Source of the DNA: an uncultured Macellibacteroides sp.
Lineage (GTDB): Bacteria > Bacteroidota > Bacteroidia > Bacteroidales > Tannerellaceae
Assembly (NCBI RefSeq): GCF_963667135.1
Contig: NZ_OY762974.1
Span: forward strand, 2,108,001-2,172,000
Reading direction: 5' to 3'
Length of the DNA stretch: 64,000 nucleotides
Shown: piece by piece, positions 42,784 through 50,524 of the stretch
How positions within the stretch are numbered: the first letter of the stretch is position 1
How the letters are laid out: each line of letters starts with the position of its first letter
Position numbers and translations under genes: made by a program
Notes under the pieces: model-generated
What the model was told of the DNA's origin: nothing
What the model saw: only the letters and a program-made list of their open reading frames with translations
The model's database searches: none

Positions 42784-42791
42784 TACTTTTG
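42784..42791 (+). promoter_or_regulatory. -7 box of pfkA
   Basis: TACTTTTG is a full -7 match, 26 nt before the pfkA ATG. No good -33 was found at the standard distance. Confidence 0.6.
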
Positions 42792-42817
42792 CAGCGAATA
42801 ACAAATATACTATCGAT

Positions 42818-43798
42818 ATGACAACTATCAAATGTATTGGTATTTTAACTTCCGGAGGAGATGCTCCGGGTATGAATGCAGCGATTCGTGCTGTAACACG
42901 TTGCGCAATTTATAATGACATTGAAGTAAAGGGGATTTATCGTGGATACAAAGGATTGATTACCGGCGAAATTGAACCGTTCAAGACTCAGAATGTAAGT
43001 AATATTATTCAGCGTGGAGGTACCATCCTGAAAACAGCTCGTTGCGAGGAATTCAGAACTCCCGAGGGACGTAAGCAAGCTTACGAGAAGCTGATGGAAG
43101 AAGGCATCGACGCTTTAGTCGCGATTGGTGGTGATGGAACGCTTACCGGTGCACGTATTTTTGCACAGGAATTTAACTATCCTATCGTTGGTCTTCCTGG
43201 TACAATTGATAACGACTTGTTTGGTACGGATGTAACTATAGGCTATGATACAGCATTAAATACGATTATGGAGTGCGTGGATAAGATTCGCGACACTGCC
43301 ACTTCGCACGACCGTCTTTTCTTTATCGAAGTAATGGGTCGCGATGCAGGTTTTCTTGCTTTGAATGGTGCAGTTGCTGCCGGTGCTGAAGCTGCTATTA
43401 TTCCTGAGATTGCTATGGAAAAAGACCAATTGGCAGAGACTATAGAAAGTGGCTTCCGCAAATCTAAGAACAGTAGTATTGTACTTGTGGCTGAAAGCGA
43501 AATTACCGGAGGTGCCATGGGGGTGGCCGAACGTGTAAAGCGAGAATATCCCGGATTCGATGTACGTGTTACCATTTTGGGACACCTGCAACGTGGAGGC
43601 TCTCCTTCTGCTCAGGACCGTATCCTTGCCAGCCGTATGGGTATTGCAGCTATCGATGCTTTACTTGACGATCAGCGTAATGTGATGATTGGTATTCAGA
43701 ACGATCAGATTGTTTATGTGCCTTTTTCGAAGGCAATCAAGAACGATAAGCCAATCAACCGTGATTTGCTGGATGCAGTTCGTATTCTCTCTTTGTAA
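42818..43798 (+). CDS. pfkA: ATP-dependent 6-phosphofructokinase
   Basis: PfkA commits fructose-6-phosphate to glycolysis. The 326-residue protein has [14 protein letters not shown] at the N-terminus, the ATP site GGDGTLTGA, substrate loop PGTIDNDL with the catalytic Asp, IGYDTALNT, and [11 protein letters not shown]. Length and motifs fit the ATP-dependent bacterial type (GGDGT rather than GGEDT). It is separated from ispH by about 100 bp with its own promoter box and ends in a strong terminator. Confidence 0.97.
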   Translation: MTTIKCIGILTSGGDAPGMNAAIRAVTRCAIYNDIEVKGIYRGYKGLITGEIEPFKTQNVSNIIQRGGTILKTARCEEFRTPEGRKQAYEKLMEEGIDALVAIGGDGTLTGARIFAQEFNYPIVGLPGTIDNDLFGTDVTIGYDTALNTIMECVDKIRDTATSHDRLFFIEVMGRDAGFLALNGAVAAGAEAAIIPEIAMEKDQLAETIESGFRKSKNSSIVLVAESEITGGAMGVAERVKREYPGFDVRVTILGHLQRGGSPSAQDRILASRMGIAAIDALLDDQRNVMIGIQNDQIVYVPFSKAIKNDKPINRDLLDAVRILSL

Positions 43799-43820
43799 TA
43801 GCAGAACATAAAATAATAGT

Positions 43821-43867
43821 GTCCCCGTGTAAAAGCAAGCAGGCTTTTATCCGGGGACGCTTTTTTT
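43821..43867 (+). terminator. Terminator of pfkA
   Basis: GTCCCCGTGTAAAAGC (43821-43836) pairs with GCTTTTATCCGGGGAC (43843-43858) with small mismatches, followed by a T-run. Confidence 0.85.
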
Positions 43868-43900
43868 ATAGCGGATTTTTGTCGGATGTCAGCTTACCAA

Positions 43901-45172
43901 TCATATTTTTCCCTGTTTTTTATTTGTGAAAGGAGGGAGAATTAATCGGAGCGAATTGTCTTTTGTAAAATACCTCCATGCCCAATTCAGGAAGATTATG
44001 AGTTTGTTTTTTACGCTAAGAATTAACATAAGATGTAAGAACATCCAGGTTAACCAGGCAAAGTAACCCTCAAATTTTATAAAAGGAAGATCGACAACAG
44101 CCTTATGGTTCCCTATGGTAGCCATAGACCCGAGATCTTTGTATTCAAATTCGGTAAGTTTATTGTTTAATTGAATTGCTTTTAGGTTTTTAGCTAAACA
44201 TTTTGCTTGATTAATAGCCACGTTGGCAAGTTGTGGATGTCCTTTCGGGTATTTAGGGGTTTCCATATATGCAATATCTCCGATAGCATAAATAGCATCG
44301 CAGCCGTTTACCCTGTTATATCTGTCTACTATTATCCGGTTTCCACGGGTAATCGAGGTTTCAGGAAGCCCTTCAATCTTGTTTCCTGTTACGCCGGCCG
44401 CCCAAATTACAGTTCCTGTTTTTATTTCTTCCCCATTATCTAATTTAGCAGTTTCCCCGTCGTAGTTAGTCATCAATACCTCCGTAATAACCGTTACCCC
44501 CATTGCACGAAGGTATTTAGTAGAAGAAGTCTTTGCCGTATCACTCATGTTGTTCAACGTGTGTTTACTCCCTTCAATCAAGATGATGTTTAATTTTTTG
44601 AAATCAATATCAGGATAGTCTTTTGGCAAGATTGTATTTTTTATTTCGGCGAAAGCCCCTGCCAGTTCAACCCCTGTGGGCCCTGCTCCAACAATTACCA
44701 GATTAAGCAAACGCTCTTTCTCTTCCGGGCTGGCAGAGATTATGCGCTCAAAAGTCATAAGTACATGATTGCGGATTGCGATCGCTTCAGACGTAGTTTT
44801 CAACGTTAGCGAGTTCTCCTCAATTTCAGTGTTTCCAAAGAAATTAGTCTTGCAACCAATGCCAATCACTAAATAATCGTATTCAAAATTTCCAATACTT
44901 GTTATTACTTGCTTATTGTTGCTGTCAATTCTGGTTACTTCTGCAATTCTGATATGGACATTTCTTTTCCTTTTAAATACATTTCTTAGGGGAAATGAAA
45001 TGCTTGACGGGTCTATTTGTGCTGTTGCTACCTGATAAAAAAGAGGTTGAAACTGATGATTGTTTAACTTGTCAATCACATAGATGTCGAATAGATTTTG
45101 GTCTAATTCATGTACAAGCCGTATGCCTGCAAAGCCACAGCCAACCACTACTACCTTCTTTTTGTTTGCCAT
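43901..45172 (-). CDS. Type II NADH dehydrogenase-like FAD oxidoreductase (NDH-2)
   Basis: This is a 423-residue flavoprotein with two Rossmann folds: the FAD site VVVGCGFAGIRLV at the N-terminus and the NAD site NLVIVGAGPTGVELAGAFAE near residue 160, then AIGDIAYM near 295. The C-terminus has a hydrophobic stretch (FAWLTWMFLHLMLIL), as in membrane-associated NDH-2 enzymes that pass electrons from NADH to quinone without pumping protons. It is monocistronic. Two palindromes lie in the 232 bp upstream, one identical to half of the enhancer-like pair at 18.16 kb. Confidence 0.9.
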   Translation of the reverse strand: MANKKKVVVVGCGFAGIRLVHELDQNLFDIYVIDKLNNHQFQPLFYQVATAQIDPSSISFPLRNVFKRKRNVHIRIAEVTRIDSNNKQVITSIGNFEYDYLVIGIGCKTNFFGNTEIEENSLTLKTTSEAIAIRNHVLMTFERIISASPEEKERLLNLVIVGAGPTGVELAGAFAEIKNTILPKDYPDIDFKKLNIILIEGSKHTLNNMSDTAKTSSTKYLRAMGVTVITEVLMTNYDGETAKLDNGEEIKTGTVIWAAGVTGNKIEGLPETSITRGNRIIVDRYNRVNGCDAIYAIGDIAYMETPKYPKGHPQLANVAINQAKCLAKNLKAIQLNNKLTEFEYKDLGSMATIGNHKAVVDLPFIKFEGYFAWLTWMFLHLMLILSVKNKLIIFLNWAWRYFTKDNSLRLILPPFTNKKQGKI

Positions 45173-45257
45173 TTTTAATCTTATTATTTACATACAACTT
45201 TAAAATGTATTTCAGGTATAAATAAACCATTTGTACCTGAATCCTAAGACTTATACG

Positions 45258-45270
45258 ATTGTCGCAATCA
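45258..45270. other. Inverted repeat upstream of the NDH-2 gene
   Basis: GATTGTCGCAATC is a 5-bp-arm palindrome with a 3-nt spacer, about 90 bp before the NDH-2 ATG. It could be an operator; nothing else supports this. Confidence 0.35.
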
Positions 45271-45360
45271 TTTCATTATCCTGGGATTGTTTGAATGCAC
45301 GATTCATGTAGTTAAAACCTTTTATTTAGGAAATTGTTTTTTATATCCCGAAAAAGGCAG

Positions 45361-45372
45361 TGCGTTATCGCA
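45361..45372. other. Palindrome identical to one enhancer half at 18.16 kb
   Basis: TGCGTTATCGCA is the exact reverse complement of the first palindrome (18158-18169) in the exporter control region. It lies about 190 bp before the NDH-2 start and just after the porE stop. No -24/-12 element was found between it and the NDH-2 gene. Confidence 0.4.
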
Positions 45373-45404
45373 ATAGTAGTAGGCAAATGTAATTTATATG
45401 CTTT

Positions 45405-47381
45405 TTAAAACATCTTGTAGTTTGTCCGCAATACCTTAAACTCTGTACGGCGGTTAATCTGGTCGGCTGTTTCTTGCTGTTCGGGCGTTAGCGTTTTAAT
45501 ATACTCTTCGGTAAGCGTATCTCCCTCCTTCAGAAAGTCGAAGCTACGTACCAACTTCTTGTTGATTACTTTAGGCATATTCTTTCCGTAACCTTTGGGC
45601 TCAAGCCTCCCTTTATCGATACCTCCGGCTATCAGAAAATCGACAACCGACTGTGCACGGCGCTGTGCCAATCCCTCATTATACTCCACTGTGCCTTTAC
45701 GATCTGTGTGAGCTGCCAGTTCGATGGTAATATTCGGATTGTCGTTTAGCATTTTGATAAGTTCATTCAGTGCCGTTTTGGACTCTGGACGCAAAGATGA
45801 CTTATCGTAATCGTAGAAGATGTTTTCGATAAGCACAGGTTTGGAAATAGGCGAAAGAAAGAAATCCACCAGATAAGTTTCGTTCTTCTCGTCCGGCGAA
45901 GTTTTAAGCTCGAAGTTCTGGTTAAGGAAACCTCTTGCACTGGCCATCATCACATAACTGTTATTTCTTTTTAACTCCACTTTGTAGGAGCCATCTTTTT
46001 TTGCCAGAACTTTTTCATTCAGCCCGTCTTTCCCCACAATGCGGATAACAGCCTCTTCTATAGGGTACTCGTCCACATCCGAAACAATTCCTTCTATCTG
46101 AATCGTAATTGTAGGCAATTCGAAAGAATAGAGGTGGTCGCTTCCCCTACCGTCGGTACGGTTAGAGCTAAAGAACCCGCTTTCTTTTGTTCCTGCAAAG
46201 GTAATTCCAAAATCGTCTGCCATCGAATTAACCGGAGCCTGCATATTTTCTACCACCCAAGAACCATCATTCTTCTGAGTAGCCTTGAAGATATCAAGTC
46301 CACCCATGCCGGGATGACCATCCGACGCAAAATAAAGAGTAACCGAATCCCTTACATAAGGGAAAAGCTCATCACCTTCTGTATTAATTAAAGGACCCAG
46401 GTTTTCTAGCGGACCAAAGTCGTTCCCTATGGCACGAGCCCTGTAGATATCTTTTCCTCCATATCCACCCCTTATATCCGAAACAAAATAAAGATACTTT
46501 CCATCCGGAGATATCGAAGGATGTGCCAGGGCGGTAACCGAATCCTTTAGTAAGGGCACACGGGTACCCTTTCCCCATTTTGCGTTACTACGCGTTGATA
46601 CATATATTTCGGCTGTGCGCGACGATTCCGCGTCCTGAGAACAATACGTATAATACATGGTTCGCCCATCGGAACTAAAGGAAGGAGTCCCTTCGTCGAA
46701 CTCCGTATTCACTTCGTCCTCTATCTCCTCTGCGGCAAGCCATTCGCCTCTTTCATCTTTCTTTGCCAGATAGAAATTATTGTTGCTTAGTCCGGTTATG
46801 GCACTTATCTTTGTCTCTTTGTCTTTCGAGCGGGAAGAAGCAAAGTAAAGCTGGTCGAAATTACTTCCATATAACATGGGACTGAATTCGCTCCGCCGTG
46901 AGTTAAACTTATCCATTCGCTTTACCGTATAACGGGTAGGCGTTTTGCGCCATTCCGGGGCCAGTAAACTACCTTTCACGCCGTTTTGCGCCAAAGTACT
47001 TTTGGAATTCATCTCCAGAAAAGATTCGTATTGTTTGATGGCATCCGCGTATTTCCCCGTTTTGTGAAGCATTTGTGCCAGCCTGAGGGTAGCCATGCTA
47101 TCTGGGTAATCGTAACGGATCGCATTCATGTAAGCACTTGTAGCCCGGGGCGTGTTATTGATAATCCGGTTGCATTCGGCCATACGCCAGGCAATGTATC
47201 CCCGAAGATCGCGGTTCTGAGGTTTGGTTTTGGTATAAACCTTCCTGTATATGGCAGCCGCTTCGTAGTATTCGCCAATACGCTGTTTCTCTTCTGCATC
47301 GCTCAGCTTGGCCGATTTGCAGGAGAAAAGCATGAATGCTGTAAGGAAAAGCCACAGATAGGAAAAGAAACGGTATTTCAT
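45405..47381 (-). CDS. porE: OmpA-family lipoprotein of PorE type (type IX secretion)
   Basis: This is a 658-residue envelope protein with the four-part layout of P. gingivalis PorE (PG1058): after a lipobox (FMLFSCK), TPR-like helices (about 25-140), a WD40/PD40 beta-propeller (blades with FSSDGRTMYY, SPDGKYLYFVSD, VTLYFASDG), a carboxypeptidase-regulatory-like fold (about 455-535) and a C-terminal OmpA domain (TIELAAHTDRKG, LAQRRAQSVVDFL) that binds peptidoglycan. PorE anchors the type IX complex to the cell wall. I chose the ATG at 47381, which begins the lipoprotein signal. Other Bacteroidetes OmpA-PD40 proteins share this layout, so the exact orthology is likely but not proven. A tandem repeat lies 120-200 bp upstream. 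Confidence 0.8.
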   Translation of the reverse strand: MKYRFFSYLWLFLTAFMLFSCKSAKLSDAEEKQRIGEYYEAAAIYRKVYTKTKPQNRDLRGYIAWRMAECNRIINNTPRATSAYMNAIRYDYPDSMATLRLAQMLHKTGKYADAIKQYESFLEMNSKSTLAQNGVKGSLLAPEWRKTPTRYTVKRMDKFNSRRSEFSPMLYGSNFDQLYFASSRSKDKETKISAITGLSNNNFYLAKKDERGEWLAAEEIEDEVNTEFDEGTPSFSSDGRTMYYTYCSQDAESSRTAEIYVSTRSNAKWGKGTRVPLLKDSVTALAHPSISPDGKYLYFVSDIRGGYGGKDIYRARAIGNDFGPLENLGPLINTEGDELFPYVRDSVTLYFASDGHPGMGGLDIFKATQKNDGSWVVENMQAPVNSMADDFGITFAGTKESGFFSSNRTDGRGSDHLYSFELPTITIQIEGIVSDVDEYPIEEAVIRIVGKDGLNEKVLAKKDGSYKVELKRNNSYVMMASARGFLNQNFELKTSPDEKNETYLVDFFLSPISKPVLIENIFYDYDKSSLRPESKTALNELIKMLNDNPNITIELAAHTDRKGTVEYNEGLAQRRAQSVVDFLIAGGIDKGRLEPKGYGKNMPKVINKKLVRSFDFLKEGDTLTEEYIKTLTPEQQETADQINRRTEFKVLRTNYKMF

Positions 47382-47503
47382 CGCTCGTTGATACGTTGAT
47401 ACATTGTTATAACAAAGTAACTGAATTTTTACTGTTTTATTATATCCGGAGGAAGTATCCTCGTTATCTTTTTTTGTGAAGGTTACCAAGGGTTTTTGAA
47501 AGC

Positions 47504-47577
47504 ATGTACATGTAAATCCAAAACCATGTACATGTAAATTGAAAAGAATGTACATGTAATTTAAAAACCATGTACAT
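47504..47577. repeat. 22-bp tandem repeat with ATGTACATGTAAAT core, four units
   Basis: Units start at 47504, 47526, 47548 and 47570, an exact 22-bp period; the fourth is truncated after ATGTACAT. The core ATGTACATGTAAAT contains the palindrome ATGTACAT; the rest of each unit is A-rich. It sits in the 293-bp gap between queA and porE, upstream of porE. There are no spacers, so it is not a CRISPR array. Confidence 0.85.
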
Positions 47578-47674
47578 CCTTTTATAAAGATCTCGTATGT
47601 TTTGAGGAAAAACCTCCTTACTTTCGACTTATAAGGCAGAGGGATCAGGAAGGCAATCTATACCCCCGGAACGA

Positions 47675-48892
47675 TTACAGTAACAGAGAACTGTCACCGT
47701 AGCTTAGAAAGCGGAAATCGTTTTCCAGCGCATAGTCGTAAATAGCGTGCCAGTTTCCATTTACAAAAGCAGAAATAAGCAATAACAACGTGCTTTTGGG
47801 CTGATGAAAATTGGTGATTATTCCTTTTACGATTTTGAATTTGTATCCCGGAGCAATTAGAATCTGAGTCGCCGTAACCAGTGTATCCGTGCTATTCCTG
47901 TCAAGGTAGCTTAGGATGGCCTTTAATGCTTCTTCCGGAGTGATGCCTAAGTCCGTTTGGTAGGGCATCCACTGATTCACAATCAGATCGTCTGCCGTAG
48001 CCTCCGGATGCTGTGTGAGGGTAACTCCCATATAGTACAAGCTTTCCAGTGTACGTACCGATGTAGTACCCACGGCAATAATTTTTCCAAGGTTGGCAAT
48101 CACCTGTTCGATGGTGCTGCGGCGCACCGAGATAAACTCGGTATGCATCTCATGGTCGCGGATAGTCTCGCTCTTCACCGGCTTAAATGTTCCGGCTCCC
48201 ACATGGAGTGTAACCTCTTCGCGAATAAACCCTTTAGCATCCAGATCGGACAGAACTTCGGGTGTAAAGTGAAGCCCGGCTGTAGGAGCGGCAACCGATC
48301 CTTTTATTTTTGAATAAACGGTTTGATAAGTCTGCAGGTCGCTTTCGCTGGTCTCTCTGTGCAAGTAAGGCGGAATAGGTAGTATTCCACCGGCATCAAG
48401 CAGTTCGGCAAAAGTAATATGCTCGTCGTTCCAGGAAAATTCGATGAGGTGACTGTCGCCGGAGGTCCGTATCCTTTCGGCCGAAAGGATTACTTCCTTT
48501 CCGTCAACAAGAATGGTTTTGTGCAGCGAACCCTCTTTCCATTTTTTGAGATTACCTACCAGGCAAGTCCAGCTGCATCTTTTGGTTTGCTGAAATACCA
48601 GCGCGTAGTCGTGGGGCACAACCGGCTCCAGACAGAATATCTCTACAGAGGCACCAGTCTCTTTCTTAAACAACATGCGAGCTTGTATAACCCGCGTATT
48701 GTTAAATACCAGCATACTCCCTTCCGGCAGATAATCAGGCAATTGTTTAAATATGCTTTCGCCAATAACTCCGTTGCGATAGAGCAATAATTTTGACTCA
48801 TCGCGTTTAGGTAACGGAAACTTGGCTATGCGGACATCGGGAAGAGGATAATTAAACTCCTCAATACGTATTTGTTCAGTTTTTGCAGTCAT
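47675..48892 (-). CDS. queA: S-adenosylmethionine:tRNA ribosyltransferase-isomerase
   Basis: QueA moves the ribosyl part of SAM to preQ1 in tRNA to form epoxyqueuosine. The 405-residue protein has family blocks LLLYRNG, MLVFNNTRVIQARM, SVAAPTAGLHFT, EVTLHVGAGTFKPV, VGTTSVRTLESL and ITNFHQPKSTLLLLI. It is about 50 residues longer than many QueA proteins, as usual in Bacteroidetes. It is divergent from the DUF2027/Smr gene, with a -7-like box TAATTTTG on the minus strand at 48909-48916. Confidence 0.95.
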   Translation of the reverse strand: MTAKTEQIRIEEFNYPLPDVRIAKFPLPKRDESKLLLYRNGVIGESIFKQLPDYLPEGSMLVFNNTRVIQARMLFKKETGASVEIFCLEPVVPHDYALVFQQTKRCSWTCLVGNLKKWKEGSLHKTILVDGKEVILSAERIRTSGDSHLIEFSWNDEHITFAELLDAGGILPIPPYLHRETSESDLQTYQTVYSKIKGSVAAPTAGLHFTPEVLSDLDAKGFIREEVTLHVGAGTFKPVKSETIRDHEMHTEFISVRRSTIEQVIANLGKIIAVGTTSVRTLESLYYMGVTLTQHPEATADDLIVNQWMPYQTDLGITPEEALKAILSYLDRNSTDTLVTATQILIAPGYKFKIVKGIITNFHQPKSTLLLLISAFVNGNWHAIYDYALENDFRFLSYGDSSLLL

Positions 48893-48954
48893 TACTTTAA
48901 TATCTGCGCAAAATTAGTGAACTTTGTCCAAATAATAACTAACAACGCGGATGT

Positions 48955-50004
48955 ATGAATGTTAAAATAGGCGACAAGGTTCGGTTTCTGAATAGTGTAG
49001 GTGGCGGAATCGTACGTAAATTCAGAGGAAACGACCAGGTAATAGTAGAAGATGAAGACGGATTCGAAATTCCGGTACTTGCCCGTGAGTGTGTTGTTGT
49101 AGGAGATAACAAGATGGTTGGCGGCGGAATGCCTCGTCCGGCTGCTCAGGCCCCGCAGGTAAAAGTGGTTGCACCCGTAGCAACTCCCGAAGCTGTTCAG
49201 GAAACTCCCGAAGGCGAACGCCTCAATATCTTTCTGGCTTATTTGCCCATGGACGCTAAAGCCATGCAGCAAACCCGCTACGAAGCCTACTTCGTTAACG
49301 AAAGCAATTACTACCTGTTCTACAATTACATGAACAGACAAAACAATAGTTGGACAAGCAGGCAACAGGGCCTCGTAGAACCGAACACCAAGATATTTCT
49401 GGAAGAGTTTGGAAAAGAAGACCTGAACGATCTGGAGCGCATCTGCGTTCAGTTTATCGCGTTCAAGAAAAACAAACCTTATGCCCTGAAGAATGCAGTT
49501 TCGGTCGAATTGCGTGTGGATACGGTTAAGTTCTATAAGCTACACTGCTTTATGGATAACGACTATTTTGACGAACCGGCTATCCTTCTGCCAATTGTTC
49601 GTCAGGATATCCCCGAACGTGAGTTGCTTATTTCGGCTACCGAAATACAGGAAGCCATGCAACAGAAAGTACGCGAAGACAGACGGATGCCTCAAACAAC
49701 AGTTACAAAGAAATCGGAGAACCCTATTCTGGAAGTAGATCTTCATATCGAACAGTTGTTGGATTCGACTGCCGGAATGGATAACACAGCTATAATTACC
49801 TATCAGCTGGATAAATTTAATGCAGTGCTCAAGCAGTACGAGGGAGTAAAAGGACAAAAGATTGTCTTCATCCATGGAAAAGGCGACGGTGTGTTACGTA
49901 AAGCCATCGAAAACGAGCTGAAATCAAAATATAAACAATATCCTTATCAGGATGCTTCATTCCGCGAATACGGATTTGGTGCAACGATGGTAACTATCAA
50001 ATAA
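48955..50004 (+). CDS. DUF2027 and Smr-domain protein
   Basis: This is a 349-residue protein. The N-terminus (VKIGDKVRFLNSVGGGIVRKF) is the DUF2027 KOW-like barrel; the centre has a beta-rich domain; the C-terminus is an Smr domain (EVDLHIEQLL, then KIVFIHGKGDGVLRKAIENEL, with the HGKG motif), as in the MutS2 tail. Smr domains nick or bind branched DNA or RNA, and recent work links them to ribosome rescue; no specific role is known for this fusion, which is common in Bacteroidales. It is followed by the CYTH gene after 13 bp. Confidence 0.9.
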   Translation: MNVKIGDKVRFLNSVGGGIVRKFRGNDQVIVEDEDGFEIPVLARECVVVGDNKMVGGGMPRPAAQAPQVKVVAPVATPEAVQETPEGERLNIFLAYLPMDAKAMQQTRYEAYFVNESNYYLFYNYMNRQNNSWTSRQQGLVEPNTKIFLEEFGKEDLNDLERICVQFIAFKKNKPYALKNAVSVELRVDTVKFYKLHCFMDNDYFDEPAILLPIVRQDIPERELLISATEIQEAMQQKVREDRRMPQTTVTKKSENPILEVDLHIEQLLDSTAGMDNTAIITYQLDKFNAVLKQYEGVKGQKIVFIHGKGDGVLRKAIENELKSKYKQYPYQDASFREYGFGATMVTIK

Positions 50005-50017
50005 TTTTTGTATCTTC

Positions 50018-50497
50018 ATGGCCACGGAAATTGAACGTAAGTTTTTAGTGAAAGGCGACTTCTCGGGCGAGGTTTGTCAGTCACAGCGCATTGTGCAGGG
50101 CTATATCTGCTCATCTCCCGAGCGCTCTGTAAGGGTGCGTATTCGTGGGGATAAAGGATATCTTACCATCAAGGGAGCTTCGGATGCCGATGGAATGAGC
50201 CGATACGAGTTCGAAAAAACAATCACGCCCGATGAAGCCGGTCAGCTTCTCAGGCTTTGTGAACCCGGAACGATCGACAAGGTACGCAACCTGGTGAAAG
50301 CAGGTGCACATACGTTTGAAGTGGATGTGTTTCATGGCGAAAACGAAGGACTGGTAATGGCCGAAATTGAATTGACCGATGCTTCGGAAGAATTTATTCA
50401 CCCCGATTGGCTGGGAGAAGAAGTTACCGGTGATGTGCGGTATTACAATTCAATGCTTTCGAAGCAGCCGTATTCTCACTGGGGAAATAAAAAGTAA
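50018..50497 (+). CDS. CYTH-domain protein (triphosphate tunnel enzyme family)
   Basis: This is a 159-residue protein of the CYTH/triphosphate tunnel fold. ATEIERKFLV carries the ExExK signature, followed by YLTIKG, RYEFEKTI and the paired VMAEIELTDASE strand. Members hydrolyse or bind triphosphates (inorganic, thiamine or RNA ends). It lies in an operon with the upstream Smr gene and perhaps the peptidase gene 27 bp downstream. Confidence 0.92.
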   Translation: MATEIERKFLVKGDFSGEVCQSQRIVQGYICSSPERSVRVRIRGDKGYLTIKGASDADGMSRYEFEKTITPDEAGQLLRLCEPGTIDKVRNLVKAGAHTFEVDVFHGENEGLVMAEIELTDASEEFIHPDWLGEEVTGDVRYYNSMLSKQPYSHWGNKK

Positions 50498-50524
50498 TAT
50501 ATAACATTTAAAGTAACTACTCAA

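Noticed and set aside
47504..47577. CRISPR array
   Set aside because: Same reasons: only about 8 bp of A-rich linker between cores, no spacers, no cas genes.
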